NCBI GenBank assembly: GCA_934502885.1
Contig: CAKSUT010000007.1
Location: 62,001 to 126,000, forward strand
Direction of reading: 5' to 3'
DNA length: 64,000 bases
Origin: an uncultured Eubacteriales bacterium
GTDB lineage: Bacteria > Bacillota > Clostridia > Oscillospirales > CAG-382
The notes below the pieces were generated by a model. That model was given only the letters and a program-made list of their open reading frames with translations. It did no database searches and was not told where the DNA came from. A program made the translations under genes and the position numbers. Shown in pieces: positions 35,313-43,391 of this stretch. Numbering within the stretch: the first letter of the stretch is position 1; each line of letters begins with the position of its first letter.

Positions 35313-36404
35313 TTACTTGTTGAAATAGTAAGGCGCACCCGTCTTTGCGGACTCATAGATACCCTCGAGTATCTGAGTTACGACGTAAGCCTGTTCGGGG
35401 AGGACAACGGGATCCTTATCCTCGAGAATTGCGTCTATCCACGCTCTTGCGTCTCTGTCCGCCGGAGAACCGAAGCCGTCGCCGTCGTAGAAAGCAACTC
35501 CGCCGCTCTTGAGGTCGGGGTTCATTGTGTACATACGGCCGTTCTTGACGCCGTTGATTCTTACGCCTCCGGTCATTGTGTCAAGACCTTCGTTCGTGCC
35601 GCAGAGCATATATCTTGTTTCTCTTACCTCAAGAGTGTTGAGCGCCCACGAAGACTCGAGAGATACCGTCGCGCCGTTTTCCATTACGACAAAGCCGAAC
35701 GCACTGTCCTCAACCGTGAACTTTTCGGGATCCCAATCGCCCCAAAGGTTTGCGGTGCGGGTCTGACCGTTGAGCTTGTGATATGTAGTTCCCACGCAGT
35801 ACTTGGGCTTGTAGTTATTCATCATCCAGAGCGTGAGGTCGAGAGAATGCGTTCCGATATCGATAAGCGGACCGCCGCCCTGCTCATACTCGTTGAGGAA
35901 TACGCCCCATGTCGGCACTGCTCTTCTTCTTATTGCAAACGCCTTTGCAAAGTATATGTCGCCGAGGTTGCCGTCGTCAACGTACTCCTTGGCAAACTGA
36001 TTCTCCGCCGCCTGTCTGTTCTGGTAGCCTATCGAGAGCTTCTTGCCGGTTCTCTTTGCGGCGTCGAGCATCTTCTTCGCCTCGGCAGAGTTAATCGCCA
36101 TAGGCTTCTCGCACATTACGTGCTTTCCTGCCTCGAGAGCGTCCACGGTGATGAAGCTGTGGCTTCTGTTCGGTGTGCAGACGTGAACGACGTCTATCGA
36201 CTTGTCGGCAAGAAGTTCCTTGTAGTCGGTATAATGCTTTGCGTCGGGAGTACCGAAATCCTTCGCCGCCTTGACAGCCTTCTCCTCGATGATATCGCAG
36301 AAGGCGACCATCTCGACTTCCTTAATTTTCTTAAGCGAGGGCATATGCTTTCCGTTTGCAATGCCGCCGCAGCCGATAATTCCTATTCTAAGTTTTTCAG
36401 CCAT
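35313..36404 (-). CDS. Gfo/Idh/MocA family oxidoreductase
   Basis: 363 residues. The N-terminal Rossmann domain has GIIGCGGIANGKHMPSL (about residues 6-22). The catalytic segment is CEKPMAINSAEA (about 90-101) with its conserved EKP lysine. The C-terminal domain includes GGGPLIDIGTHSLDLTLWMM with the family histidine. Such enzymes oxidise or reduce sugars and inositols with NAD(P). ATG 36404 is chosen because GGAGG lies five bases upstream; the longer frame to 36494 starts inside the promoter. It leads a two-gene operon with the isomerase/epimerase. Confidence 0.9.
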   Translation of the reverse strand: MAEKLRIGIIGCGGIANGKHMPSLKKIKEVEMVAFCDIIEEKAVKAAKDFGTPDAKHYTDYKELLADKSIDVVHVCTPNRSHSFITVDALEAGKHVMCEKPMAINSAEAKKMLDAAKRTGKKLSIGYQNRQAAENQFAKEYVDDGNLGDIYFAKAFAIRRRAVPTWGVFLNEYEQGGGPLIDIGTHSLDLTLWMMNNYKPKYCVGTTYHKLNGQTRTANLWGDWDPEKFTVEDSAFGFVVMENGATVSLESSWALNTLEVRETRYMLCGTNEGLDTMTGGVRINGVKNGRMYTMNPDLKSGGVAFYDGDGFGSPADRDARAWIDAILEDKDPVVLPEQAYVVTQILEGIYESAKTGAPYYFNK

Positions 36405-36465
36405 AATGACCTCCGATTTTTCTGTGTCAGCGTATTTGTGCGGACAGATACTCCACACCGTCACA

Positions 36466-36494
36466 ATTCTATCATACCGTCGGCACTTTTTCAA
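36466..36494 (-). promoter_or_regulatory. Promoter of the oxidoreductase-isomerase operon
   Basis: Minus strand TTGAAA at 36489-36494 and TAGAAT at 36466-36471 with a 17-base spacer. Confidence 0.65.
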
Positions 36495-36539
36495 GGCTTT
36501 TCTTTAAGTCGAGGCGTTTTTTTACAAACTGTACAAATT

Positions 36540-37634
36540 TTACTGCTTTACGGCGTCGTGATTTTCGGAATTTGTACCGTCCGTGTATGCTGCAAGTGCC
36601 GATTTCAGCGCGATAACGGCAAACGGTCCGAGGAATATTCCCGAAAAGCCGAGCACCTTCACTCCAACATACATACCGATAAGGGTAAGCGGCGGATAAA
36701 GTCCTATGCTTTTTCCCACTATCCGCGGCTCCGCCACCTGTCTCACAAGCGCAATCACGATATAGAGAACGAGTATGCCGACCGCCATATACGAATCGCC
36801 GAGAAGAAACGACACCGCCGCCCACGGCATAAGCACAGTACCCGTTCCGAGGACGGGGAGTATGTCAACTATCGCAATTATTACGGAAATACTCAAAGAA
36901 TACGGAACTTTCAACAGAGAAAATCCGACATATAACTCAGTGAAGGTAATAGTCAATATTAAAAGGTAGGCTTTCAGGTACTTAAGCACCGCCGAAACCA
37001 TTCTCCTTTTTGTTTTCCCGGCGGCGTCCGCAACTCTTTCCGGCACAAGCGAAAAAAAGAACGCACATATTTTATCGAGATCCGCCGCAAAATAGAAAGA
37101 GGAAATAAGCGTCATCGCCGCAAACACAAGGCACTGCGGAACATACCGCGCGGCGTTCGCCGCCGCTTCGCCGAGCTTCGAGGTAAGAACGGGAGTCACC
37201 TGCGAAACAAGTGCTTCAAGCTTATCGGACTGTGCAAGGTGAGGAAAAGCAAATTTTGGTATAAACTCCGATATGCGGTCGGCTGCGGCGGATATTTTTT
37301 CGTTCAAGACGGCGTACAGATCGGAATGCTCGCTCAGATATGCGTACACCGACGCAAGCTCAGCCGCCGCGCGTCGAAAGAGCATGACTGCCGCCGCGGT
37401 CAGCACTGCAAGAATGAGCACCACCGCCGTCATCGCCGCCGTCCTTTCGGGCATTCTCGAGTGCGCGCATATATATCGCTTTATCGGACGCGCCGCGAAC
37501 GCAACGCAAAGCGCTATCGCAAACGGCAGAAAAAGCACCGCGATGTACTTGAGAAACACGTACACCGCCGCCGCGGCTAAAAGCACCGCGGATATGTAAA
37601 GCACCGTCTTTTTGCAAGCTTCTTCAAAAGTCAT
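36540..37634 (-). CDS. AI-2E-family membrane protein, YtvI-like
   Basis: 364 residues with about seven hydrophobic segments and a soluble helical stretch (about 90-150). Sequences like VPYSLSISVIIAIVDILPVLGTGTVLMPWA and GLYPPLTLIGMYVGVKVLGFSGIFLGPF are those of the AI-2E/PerM superfamily, closest in my reading to the sporulation integral membrane protein YtvI. Transport substrate is unknown. ATG 37634 has GGGGAG upstream. It appears monocistronic. Its long upstream region has overlapping complementary segments that might form a regulatory leader. Confidence 0.78.
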   Translation of the reverse strand: MTFEEACKKTVLYISAVLLAAAAVYVFLKYIAVLFLPFAIALCVAFAARPIKRYICAHSRMPERTAAMTAVVLILAVLTAAAVMLFRRAAAELASVYAYLSEHSDLYAVLNEKISAAADRISEFIPKFAFPHLAQSDKLEALVSQVTPVLTSKLGEAAANAARYVPQCLVFAAMTLISSFYFAADLDKICAFFFSLVPERVADAAGKTKRRMVSAVLKYLKAYLLILTITFTELYVGFSLLKVPYSLSISVIIAIVDILPVLGTGTVLMPWAAVSFLLGDSYMAVGILVLYIVIALVRQVAEPRIVGKSIGLYPPLTLIGMYVGVKVLGFSGIFLGPFAVIALKSALAAYTDGTNSENHDAVKQ

Positions 37635-37960
37635 CCGTCTCTCCCCTTTCGTTTCGATTATTAACCCTCCGCGCGGAATTTAAACAGCGCACGCCGGAGA
37701 AAAAACGCTCTCATGCGAAAAGACACTCATAACGTCTTTCGAAAATAAAAATCCGCAAAATCGGAACATGTCAAAAAACGCTGACCGTTTTGTTACATTG
37801 CAGCAAATTTCAGCGTTTTTCATCTTTTGTTAAGAAAAACGCGATATCGTCCTTTACATTTGCGGCAATATCACTCATTATCGCGTTATTTATTGAATTT
37901 TAGCAAACGGAAGACATATTTTTACTATAGAAAAATAACAAAAATGGACAAAAAATGATA
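37635..37960. other. Intergenic region with mutually exclusive hairpins
   Basis: No gene. Segments 37774-37784 and 37810-37820 are perfectly complementary (11 bp); 37813-37821 is also complementary to 37834-37842 (9 bp); 37838-37846 pairs with 37879-37887 (9 bp). The pairings overlap and so compete. On the minus strand the 37774-37784 arm ends in a T-run, like a terminator ahead of the YtvI-like gene. Confidence 0.5.
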
Positions 37961-37989
37961 TTGAACTAATATACGCGATTTGATATAAT
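37961..37989 (+). promoter_or_regulatory. Promoter of the beta-lactamase-fold gene
   Basis: TTGAAC at 37961-37966, 17-base spacer, TATAAT at 37984-37989; predicts a leader of about 155 bases. Confidence 0.7.
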
Positions 37990-38149
37990 ACATTATAATA
38001 TTACAAAATGCGCAAAAAACAGCGTAAAACAGGCACCGAATGTCCGTTTTCATCAAAAAATCACTTTTTTCGTTTTTCCGATCGGACACAAAGGCAACAA
38101 AAAACGCTTTACCTGAATAATCGCAGTAATACCGGGAGGAGGAACGCAA

Positions 38150-38968
38150 ATGCCCAAATACAAAAACAATTTCAATACCGAATACACACTGAAAAATATC
38201 GGTGCGGAAAATTCTGCGTCTCTCGGCATTGTGATAACCTCGAACGACGGTCAGTGCTTCGTAATCGACGGAGGCGCCGCCTCAAACTCCGAGAGACTTG
38301 CAAATCATCTCATCTCGGAATGCGGCGGCAAGGTTGATGCGTGGTTTATCACCTGCCCTCACCCGGAATACGCCGGTGCATTTCTCAAGATACTCCGCAC
38401 CAAATCGGGGACGGTAAAGGTTGACCGCATAATTTACTCTCACATTATCCCAAACGAAGTCGAGAAGTACAACGGTGCTCTTGCGGCGTTTGCGGAGAGC
38501 TTCAACATAACCGTCAAAGGCTTGAGGTGCAGAAAGCTTGACGTGGAGGCGGATGACAGAATAAAGCTCGGTCACGCTCTCGTGCGTGTTTTCAAGGCGT
38601 CCGACCTCACCGATGATATAACCGACGATTTCGTCGCAAACTCCGGTGTTGCGTACAAGTTCACGCTCTGCAAGACCTCCCTTCTCTTTCTCGGAAGCAT
38701 CGGCACTCAAGCGGGAACCGTCATTCTCGAGAACTACAAGGACGAGCTTGCCTGCGATTACCTTCAGATTCCCACCGGAAAGAAGCATCTGCCCGACGGA
38801 ATATACAGTCTTGCTAACCCCGAAACCTGTCTGTGGTTCGTCACGTCGGAGGACTGGGAAAACGATGCGGAAACCGCACGCACGCGGAATCTTATCACGT
38901 CTCTCGGAGTCACGGACAACCGTGTATCGGGTCTCGGCGGAATAGGCACAATTGAGATAAAGTACTGA
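38150..38968 (+). CDS. Metallo-beta-lactamase-fold protein lacking the metal motif
   Basis: 272 residues. The start of the fold is clear: FVIDGGAASNSERLANHLI (about 43-61), then KVDAWFITCPHPEYAGAFLKIL (about 66-87; core CPHPEYAG). In active family members this last segment reads HxHxDHxG. Here only one histidine remains, and the aspartate and last histidine are replaced by Glu and Tyr. Later conserved histidines are not obvious. It is probably a non-catalytic or altered member; function unknown. ATG 38150 has GGAGG with seven-base spacing. It stands alone between a promoter and a terminator. Confidence 0.65.
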   Translation: MPKYKNNFNTEYTLKNIGAENSASLGIVITSNDGQCFVIDGGAASNSERLANHLISECGGKVDAWFITCPHPEYAGAFLKILRTKSGTVKVDRIIYSHIIPNEVEKYNGALAAFAESFNITVKGLRCRKLDVEADDRIKLGHALVRVFKASDLTDDITDDFVANSGVAYKFTLCKTSLLFLGSIGTQAGTVILENYKDELACDYLQIPTGKKHLPDGIYSLANPETCLWFVTSEDWENDAETARTRNLITSLGVTDNRVSGLGGIGTIEIKY

Positions 38969-38978
38969 AAATAAGCGA

Positions 38979-38998
38979 CTGCCTCATAAAAAGGCAGC
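38979..38998 (+). terminator. Terminator after the beta-lactamase-fold gene
   Basis: CTGCCT/AGGCAG stem with an A-rich loop, followed after a few bases by TTCTTTT. Confidence 0.65.
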
Positions 38999-39043
38999 CG
39001 TTCTTTTGCATATGAGTGTGTATAAGCCGCCTTTGCGGCGCAG

Positions 39044-39081
39044 AAAAAGTCTCCGTTCGGTATCTGCCGTTCGGAGACTTT
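39044..39081 (-). terminator. Terminator after the histidine phosphatase gene
   Basis: Ten-bp perfect stem, 39046-39055 with 39072-39081, followed on the minus strand by a T-run. Confidence 0.8.
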
Positions 39082-39091
39082 CGCGGTATTT

Positions 39092-39826
39092 TCAGATTTT
39101 GACGCCGTTGTTATAGCGAAGCGGCAATCCCTCTCGGTAGAGGTGAGAGTCGTTCGAGAACTGGAGAAGTTTGGGGTAAACCGTCTCCTTTTTTTCGTCG
39201 AAGTATACAATGCTCATACTCGAGTGCGACAGATCAAAGTGTGTGCAGAACAGCGGATACGGAATACCGAGGACGGTACTAAGAAAGATTTTGCCTGCGC
39301 CGCCATGTGCAAATATGCCTATACGTCTCTCATCGCTCACACCGCTATCTTCGCTATCGCTGCTGATATTTTCCGTTCTGTGAAAACAGCCGTTCTTTGC
39401 GTCGTGCTCATAACCGAGGTCACGGAACAGCTCCGCAATCTTTTCGGCGAAGAACTTTTCTCCCTCTCTTACCTTCGTGCCGTCGAAGCACTCGTGTTCG
39501 CTCCAGCGTCTGCCGAGATCGAGCATTGACTCGGAGTTTAAAATTTTAATGTATTCGTCGTTTTGATATATCCACATTTTATCAAGCCAAAAGTAACTGC
39601 CGGCGACTTTTTCGTTGAGCCAATCGGTCATAATCGGCTCTTTGCCGCACTTTTCGAGAGTCGGCTTTGCGGTGAGGTATGCACGGTTTGAGGTCGAGAC
39701 GTAAATGCGGTCGAAATCGACGTCGGCAAGTCTTTTCGAGAGAGCCTCTGCCTGTTTTTCACCCTGCTCCGTCAGAGAGTCGGGGGTGTATATCGGGTCT
39801 CCGTGGCGTATGTAGTAAAGTAACAT
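39092..39826 (-). CDS. Histidine phosphatase family protein (phosphoglycerate-mutase-like)
   Basis: About 244 residues. The catalytic motif is LLYYIRHGDP at residues 2-11 (RHG with the phospho-accepting histidine), the second arginine is in YVSTSNRAYLTAKPT (about 52-66), and the later catalytic histidine is in GIFAHGGAG (about 185). The family covers phosphatases of sugar phosphates, cobalamin precursors and others; the substrate is not predictable. ATG 39826, with AAGGAAG seven bases upstream, is preferred to an in-frame start at 39859. Confidence 0.87.
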   Translation of the reverse strand: MLLYYIRHGDPIYTPDSLTEQGEKQAEALSKRLADVDFDRIYVSTSNRAYLTAKPTLEKCGKEPIMTDWLNEKVAGSYFWLDKMWIYQNDEYIKILNSESMLDLGRRWSEHECFDGTKVREGEKFFAEKIAELFRDLGYEHDAKNGCFHRTENISSDSEDSGVSDERRIGIFAHGGAGKIFLSTVLGIPYPLFCTHFDLSHSSMSIVYFDEKKETVYPKLLQFSNDSHLYREGLPLRYNNGVKI

Positions 39827-39849
39827 CGTGACACTTCCTTTCCACCTGT

Positions 39850-39878
39850 ATTGTAGCATAAATCGGCGGCGGTGTCAA
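39850..39878 (-). promoter_or_regulatory. Promoter of the histidine phosphatase gene
   Basis: Minus strand TTGACA at 39873-39878 and TACAAT at 39850-39855 with a 17-base spacer. Confidence 0.8.
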
Positions 39879-40063
39879 GAAGCACCGTATGCTCTACAGT
39901 ACTTTTTTCGGGCAGTTGAGGCAGGGTGGCGTTTTTTTCTCTTCCTTTGCAGTAAATATAGAAAATTTCCGTTTCGGTTACAAAATGCTGATGACGATGT
40001 ATTTTCCCGACATTGCTCAAAAGTCATTTCGGAAAGTCTTGTATCCCAAATTCTCAAAAAAAC

Positions 40064-40092
40064 TTGACAACCATCACGCATCGTGATATAAT
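40064..40092 (+). promoter_or_regulatory. Consensus promoter of hisS-aspS with internal palindrome
   Basis: TTGACA at 40064-40069, 17-base spacer, TATAAT at 40087-40092, extended by TGA. The spacer contains the dyad ATCACG-CAT-CGTGAT (40073-40087), which would allow a repressor to occlude the promoter. No T-box leader fits in the short distance to hisS. Confidence 0.85.
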
Positions 40093-40141
40093 GTGATGAA
40101 TTACAGTGTAACCGTGCGAAATCAAGCAAAGGATGATAAAA

Positions 40142-41410
40142 ATGATACAGAAACCAAAAGGCACTCTCGACATACTGCCCGAGGAAACGGCACTGTGGCA
40201 TTTTGCCGAGAACATCATGAGAGAAAAAGCAAGGCTCTTCGGCTTTGAGGAGATACGCTTCCCAACCTTTGAGCTTACGTCGCTCTTCAAGAGAGGCGTC
40301 GGAGGAACGACGGACATCGTACAGAAAGAGATGTTCACACTCTCCGACCGCGACGACACCGAATACTGCCTCAGACCCGAGGGTACGGCGTGCGTCGCAA
40401 GAAGCGTCATCGAGAACGGTCTTTTCAACGAACCCATGCCGCTCAAGCTCTACTACATCGCAAACTTCTTCAGATACGAAAAGCCGCAGGCGGGACGTTC
40501 ACGTGAATTTTACCAGTTCGGCGTTGAAATGTTCGGTTCGGAGGGCGGCATTGCCGACGCAAACATCATTGCTCTCGCCGACTCCGTAATCAAGGAAACA
40601 GGCGTAAACGCAACTCTCAACATAAACTCTATCGGCTGTCCCGACTGCCGTCCGAAGTACAGAGAGGCTCTTGTTGAGTACTTCACTTCGAGGAAGGACG
40701 AGCTTTGTCCAACCTGCCGCGAGAGACTTGCGACAAATCCTCTGCGCATACTCGACTGCAAGAGTCCGATATGCGGTGAAATTGCAAAGGGTGCACCCAA
40801 GACGGTTGACTACCTCTGCGAAAAGTGCGAGGGAGAGTTTACGAACCTCAAAAAGTCTCTCGACGCAATGAATATTGAATACAAAGTAAATCCCATGATA
40901 GTAAGAGGTCTCGACTACTACACCCAGACGGTTTTCGAGTTTGTGTCCGAGGACATCGGCGCACAGAGTACCGTTTGCGGCGGCGGACGCTACGACGGTC
41001 TTGTCAAGGAGCTTGACGGTCCGGCTCTCTCGGGCGTCGGCTTCGGTCTCGGTCTCACAAGACTCGTCATGGCAATGCGCGAAAACGCAAAGAAGGGCCG
41101 CTTCACACTTCCCGAAAGAGACAGACCCGACATATACATCGCCCCCATGGGCGACGCCGCAAAGGTTGTCGCCGCAGGACTTGCGCAGTCGCTCAGAATA
41201 AAGGGCATTGCCGCAGACAGCGACATCGTCGGCAGAAGCCTCAAGGCGCAGATGAAGTACGCCGACAAAAAGGGTGCGCAATTCGCTCTCGTCATCGGCG
41301 ACAGCGAGATAGAGAACGGCAAAGCGGTTCTCAAAAATCTTCGCGACGGCGACGACAAGCGTGAGGTTTCTCTCACCGCCGACGAAATATTCGCGGAGCT
41401 TAAAAAGTAA
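40142..41410 (+). CDS. hisS: Histidine-tRNA ligase
   Basis: Class II aminoacyl-tRNA synthetase charging tRNA-His; cytosolic. 422 residues, normal for the family. It begins KPKGTLDILPEE, has motif 2 around FRYEKPQAGRSREFYQFGVE, the histidine-specific RGLDYYTQTVFE motif (about 255-266) and motif 3 GVGFGLGLTRLVMA, then the anticodon-binding domain. ATG 40142 is chosen over ATG 40133 because AAAGGA ends where the latter begins. It is followed by aspS after 43 nt, the classical Firmicutes pair. Confidence 0.97.
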   Translation: MIQKPKGTLDILPEETALWHFAENIMREKARLFGFEEIRFPTFELTSLFKRGVGGTTDIVQKEMFTLSDRDDTEYCLRPEGTACVARSVIENGLFNEPMPLKLYYIANFFRYEKPQAGRSREFYQFGVEMFGSEGGIADANIIALADSVIKETGVNATLNINSIGCPDCRPKYREALVEYFTSRKDELCPTCRERLATNPLRILDCKSPICGEIAKGAPKTVDYLCEKCEGEFTNLKKSLDAMNIEYKVNPMIVRGLDYYTQTVFEFVSEDIGAQSTVCGGGRYDGLVKELDGPALSGVGFGLGLTRLVMAMRENAKKGRFTLPERDRPDIYIAPMGDAAKVVAAGLAQSLRIKGIAADSDIVGRSLKAQMKYADKKGAQFALVIGDSEIENGKAVLKNLRDGDDKREVSLTADEIFAELKK

Positions 41411-41453
41411 TTATCGGACGAAAGTTCATTCTAACTGAAAGGATTGACCCAAA

Positions 41454-43235
41454 ATGACAGAATTTCTCGGAAATACCAAGCGTACCGACTACTGCGGCAC
41501 GATCACCGAAGCGAAAATCGGCGAGACCGTCACCGTATGCGGCTGGGTGCAGAAGCAGAGAGACCTCGGAGGTCTTGTGTTCATCGACCTTCGCGACAGA
41601 AGCGGCATAGTCCAGATTGCCTTTGACGAGACGAGCGACAGGGACGTCTTTGAAAAGGGTACAATTGCGCGTTCGGAGTACGTTCTTGCCGTAACAGGTA
41701 TCGTCCGCGAGCGTTCGAGCAAGAACCCCAACATCCCCACAGGCAACGTCGAGGTTTTCGCAACGGCTGTAAAGATTCTCGGAGAGTCGCTCACACCTCC
41801 CTTTGAAATAGTCGAAAACTCCAAGGTAAACGACGAGCTTCGCCTCAAGTACAGATACCTTGACCTTCGCCGTCCCGACCTCATGAAGAACATTCTCTTC
41901 CGTCACAAGCTCACCAAAGTAACACGTGACTACTTCGATGAGAACGGCTTCATCGAGATTGAAACGCCGATGCTCATAAAGTCCACTCCCGAGGGCGCAA
42001 GAGACTACCTTGTTCCGTCGAGAGTACATCCCGGTTCTTTCTACGCACTTCCCCAGTCCCCCCAGCTCTACAAACAGCTCTCCATGGTTGCCGGCTTTGA
42101 CAGATATATGCAGATAGCACGTTGCTTCAGAGACGAGGACCTCCGTGCGGACAGACAGCCGGAGTTTACTCAGATAGACCTTGAAATGTCGTTCGTTGAC
42201 ATGGAGGACGTACTCAAAATAGGCGAGGGCTTCATGCAGAGAGTGTACAAGGAGCTTCTCGGCATAGACATCAAGCTCCCTCTCCCCAGAATCACCTACA
42301 AGGAAGCAATGGAGCGTTTCGGTTCGGACAAGCCCGACGTTCGTTACGGCATGGAAATAATCGACCTCACCGACACGGTAAAGGGTTCGGACTTTGTCGT
42401 ATTCAAAAGTGCGGTTGAGGGCGGCGGAAGCGTCAGAGCGATAAAGGCAGAGGGCGCAGTGTCGAAGCTTACCCGCAAAGAGATAGACAAGCTCACCGAC
42501 TTTGTAAAGGGTGTCGGCGCAAAGGGTCTTGCATGGATAAGAATGACTCCCGACGGAATGACCTCGTCGTTCGGAAAGTTCATGACCGAGGACGAAATGG
42601 CGGCAATTCTCGCAAAAACCGAAGCTAAAGAGGGCGACGTCGTAATGATAATCGCCGACAGCAACAACAGCCACGTTCTCACGAGCCTCGGCGCTCTCCG
42701 TATCGAGACCTCTAACAGACTCGGCATCGAAAAGAAAGGTATCGGTCTTCTCTGGATTACCGAGTTCCCGTTCTTTGAGTACAACGAAGAGACCGGCAAC
42801 TGGGACGCAATGCATCACCCCTTCACCGCACCTCTCGACGAGTGCATAGAGTACCTCGAAACGGACAAGGGTGCCGTTCGTGCAAAAGCTTACGACCTTG
42901 TTCTCAACGGCATTGAGCTTTCAAGCGGTTCTATAAGAATTACAAACCCCGATCTTCAGAAGAGAATGTTCAACCTTTTGGGTCTCACCGACGACGAAAT
43001 TTCCGAGAAGTTCGGCTTCCTCACAGAGGCGTTCAAGTACGGCGCACCTCCGCACGGCGGCATGGGCATAGGTCTTGACAGACTCACAATGCAGCTTCTC
43101 GAGTGCGATTCTCTCCGTGACGTAATCGCTTTCCCGAAGGTACAGAACGCAATGGAGCTTATGACAATGTGCCCGGCAAGGGTAGACAAGAAAGCTCTCG
43201 ACGACCTTGGAATATCGGTAAAGAGCGAAGAATAA
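41454..43235 (+). CDS. aspS: Aspartate-tRNA ligase (bacterial type)
   Basis: 593 residues, bacterial form with N-terminal OB-fold (GWVQKQRDLGGLVFIDLRDR, about 26-45 as split segments), class II motif 2 (RCFRDEDLRADRQPEFTQ), a GAD insertion domain (about 290-410) and motif 3 GMGIGLDRLTM near the end. It charges tRNA-Asp, and in lineages lacking AsnRS may also mischarge tRNA-Asn; this cannot be decided here. ATG 41454 has GAAAGGA upstream. Co-transcribed with hisS and closed by a strong terminator. Confidence 0.97.
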   Translation: MTEFLGNTKRTDYCGTITEAKIGETVTVCGWVQKQRDLGGLVFIDLRDRSGIVQIAFDETSDRDVFEKGTIARSEYVLAVTGIVRERSSKNPNIPTGNVEVFATAVKILGESLTPPFEIVENSKVNDELRLKYRYLDLRRPDLMKNILFRHKLTKVTRDYFDENGFIEIETPMLIKSTPEGARDYLVPSRVHPGSFYALPQSPQLYKQLSMVAGFDRYMQIARCFRDEDLRADRQPEFTQIDLEMSFVDMEDVLKIGEGFMQRVYKELLGIDIKLPLPRITYKEAMERFGSDKPDVRYGMEIIDLTDTVKGSDFVVFKSAVEGGGSVRAIKAEGAVSKLTRKEIDKLTDFVKGVGAKGLAWIRMTPDGMTSSFGKFMTEDEMAAILAKTEAKEGDVVMIIADSNNSHVLTSLGALRIETSNRLGIEKKGIGLLWITEFPFFEYNEETGNWDAMHHPFTAPLDECIEYLETDKGAVRAKAYDLVLNGIELSSGSIRITNPDLQKRMFNLLGLTDDEISEKFGFLTEAFKYGAPPHGGMGIGLDRLTMQLLECDSLRDVIAFPKVQNAMELMTMCPARVDKKALDDLGISVKSEE

Positions 43236-43248
43236 CAGAATATGCTTT

Positions 43249-43279
43249 GAGGGGGGACTTTGCGTCTCCCCTCTTTTTT
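43249..43279 (+). terminator. Terminator after aspS
   Basis: GAGGGG.../...CCCCTC stem followed by TTTTTT. Confidence 0.88.
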
Positions 43280-43291
43280 GCACGTAAAATT

Positions 43292-43370
43292 ACCGCCGCA
43301 AAGATTTGTTCTGATATGCACCTTCAAAAGTGTCTATCTTTTGGGGTGCATATCAATTCCTCACGGCGGT
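43292..43370 (-). ncRNA. Nested hairpin in the 3' region of the GH2 gene
   Basis: An outer stem ACCGCCG/CGGCGGT (43292-43298 with 43364-43370) encloses an 11-bp perfect stem (43312-43322 with 43345-43355) capped by CAAAAG/CTTTTG. It could be the 3' end of the GH2 transcript or a small structured RNA; there is no T-run directly after it. Confidence 0.4.
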
Positions 43371-43391
43371 TTTCTTTATACTTATTTTCTG

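Noticed and set aside
35157..36935. A 592-residue open frame on the plus strand
   Set aside because: Antisense to the isomerase and oxidoreductase genes and spans their intergenic promoter; no start signal.
39921..39932. CAGGGTGGCG resembling part of a T-box sequence before hisS
   Set aside because: The rest of the T-box, its specifier loop and a following terminator are absent, and the hisS promoter lies downstream of it.
41400..42818. A 472-residue open frame on the minus strand
   Set aside because: Antisense to aspS, which is certain.
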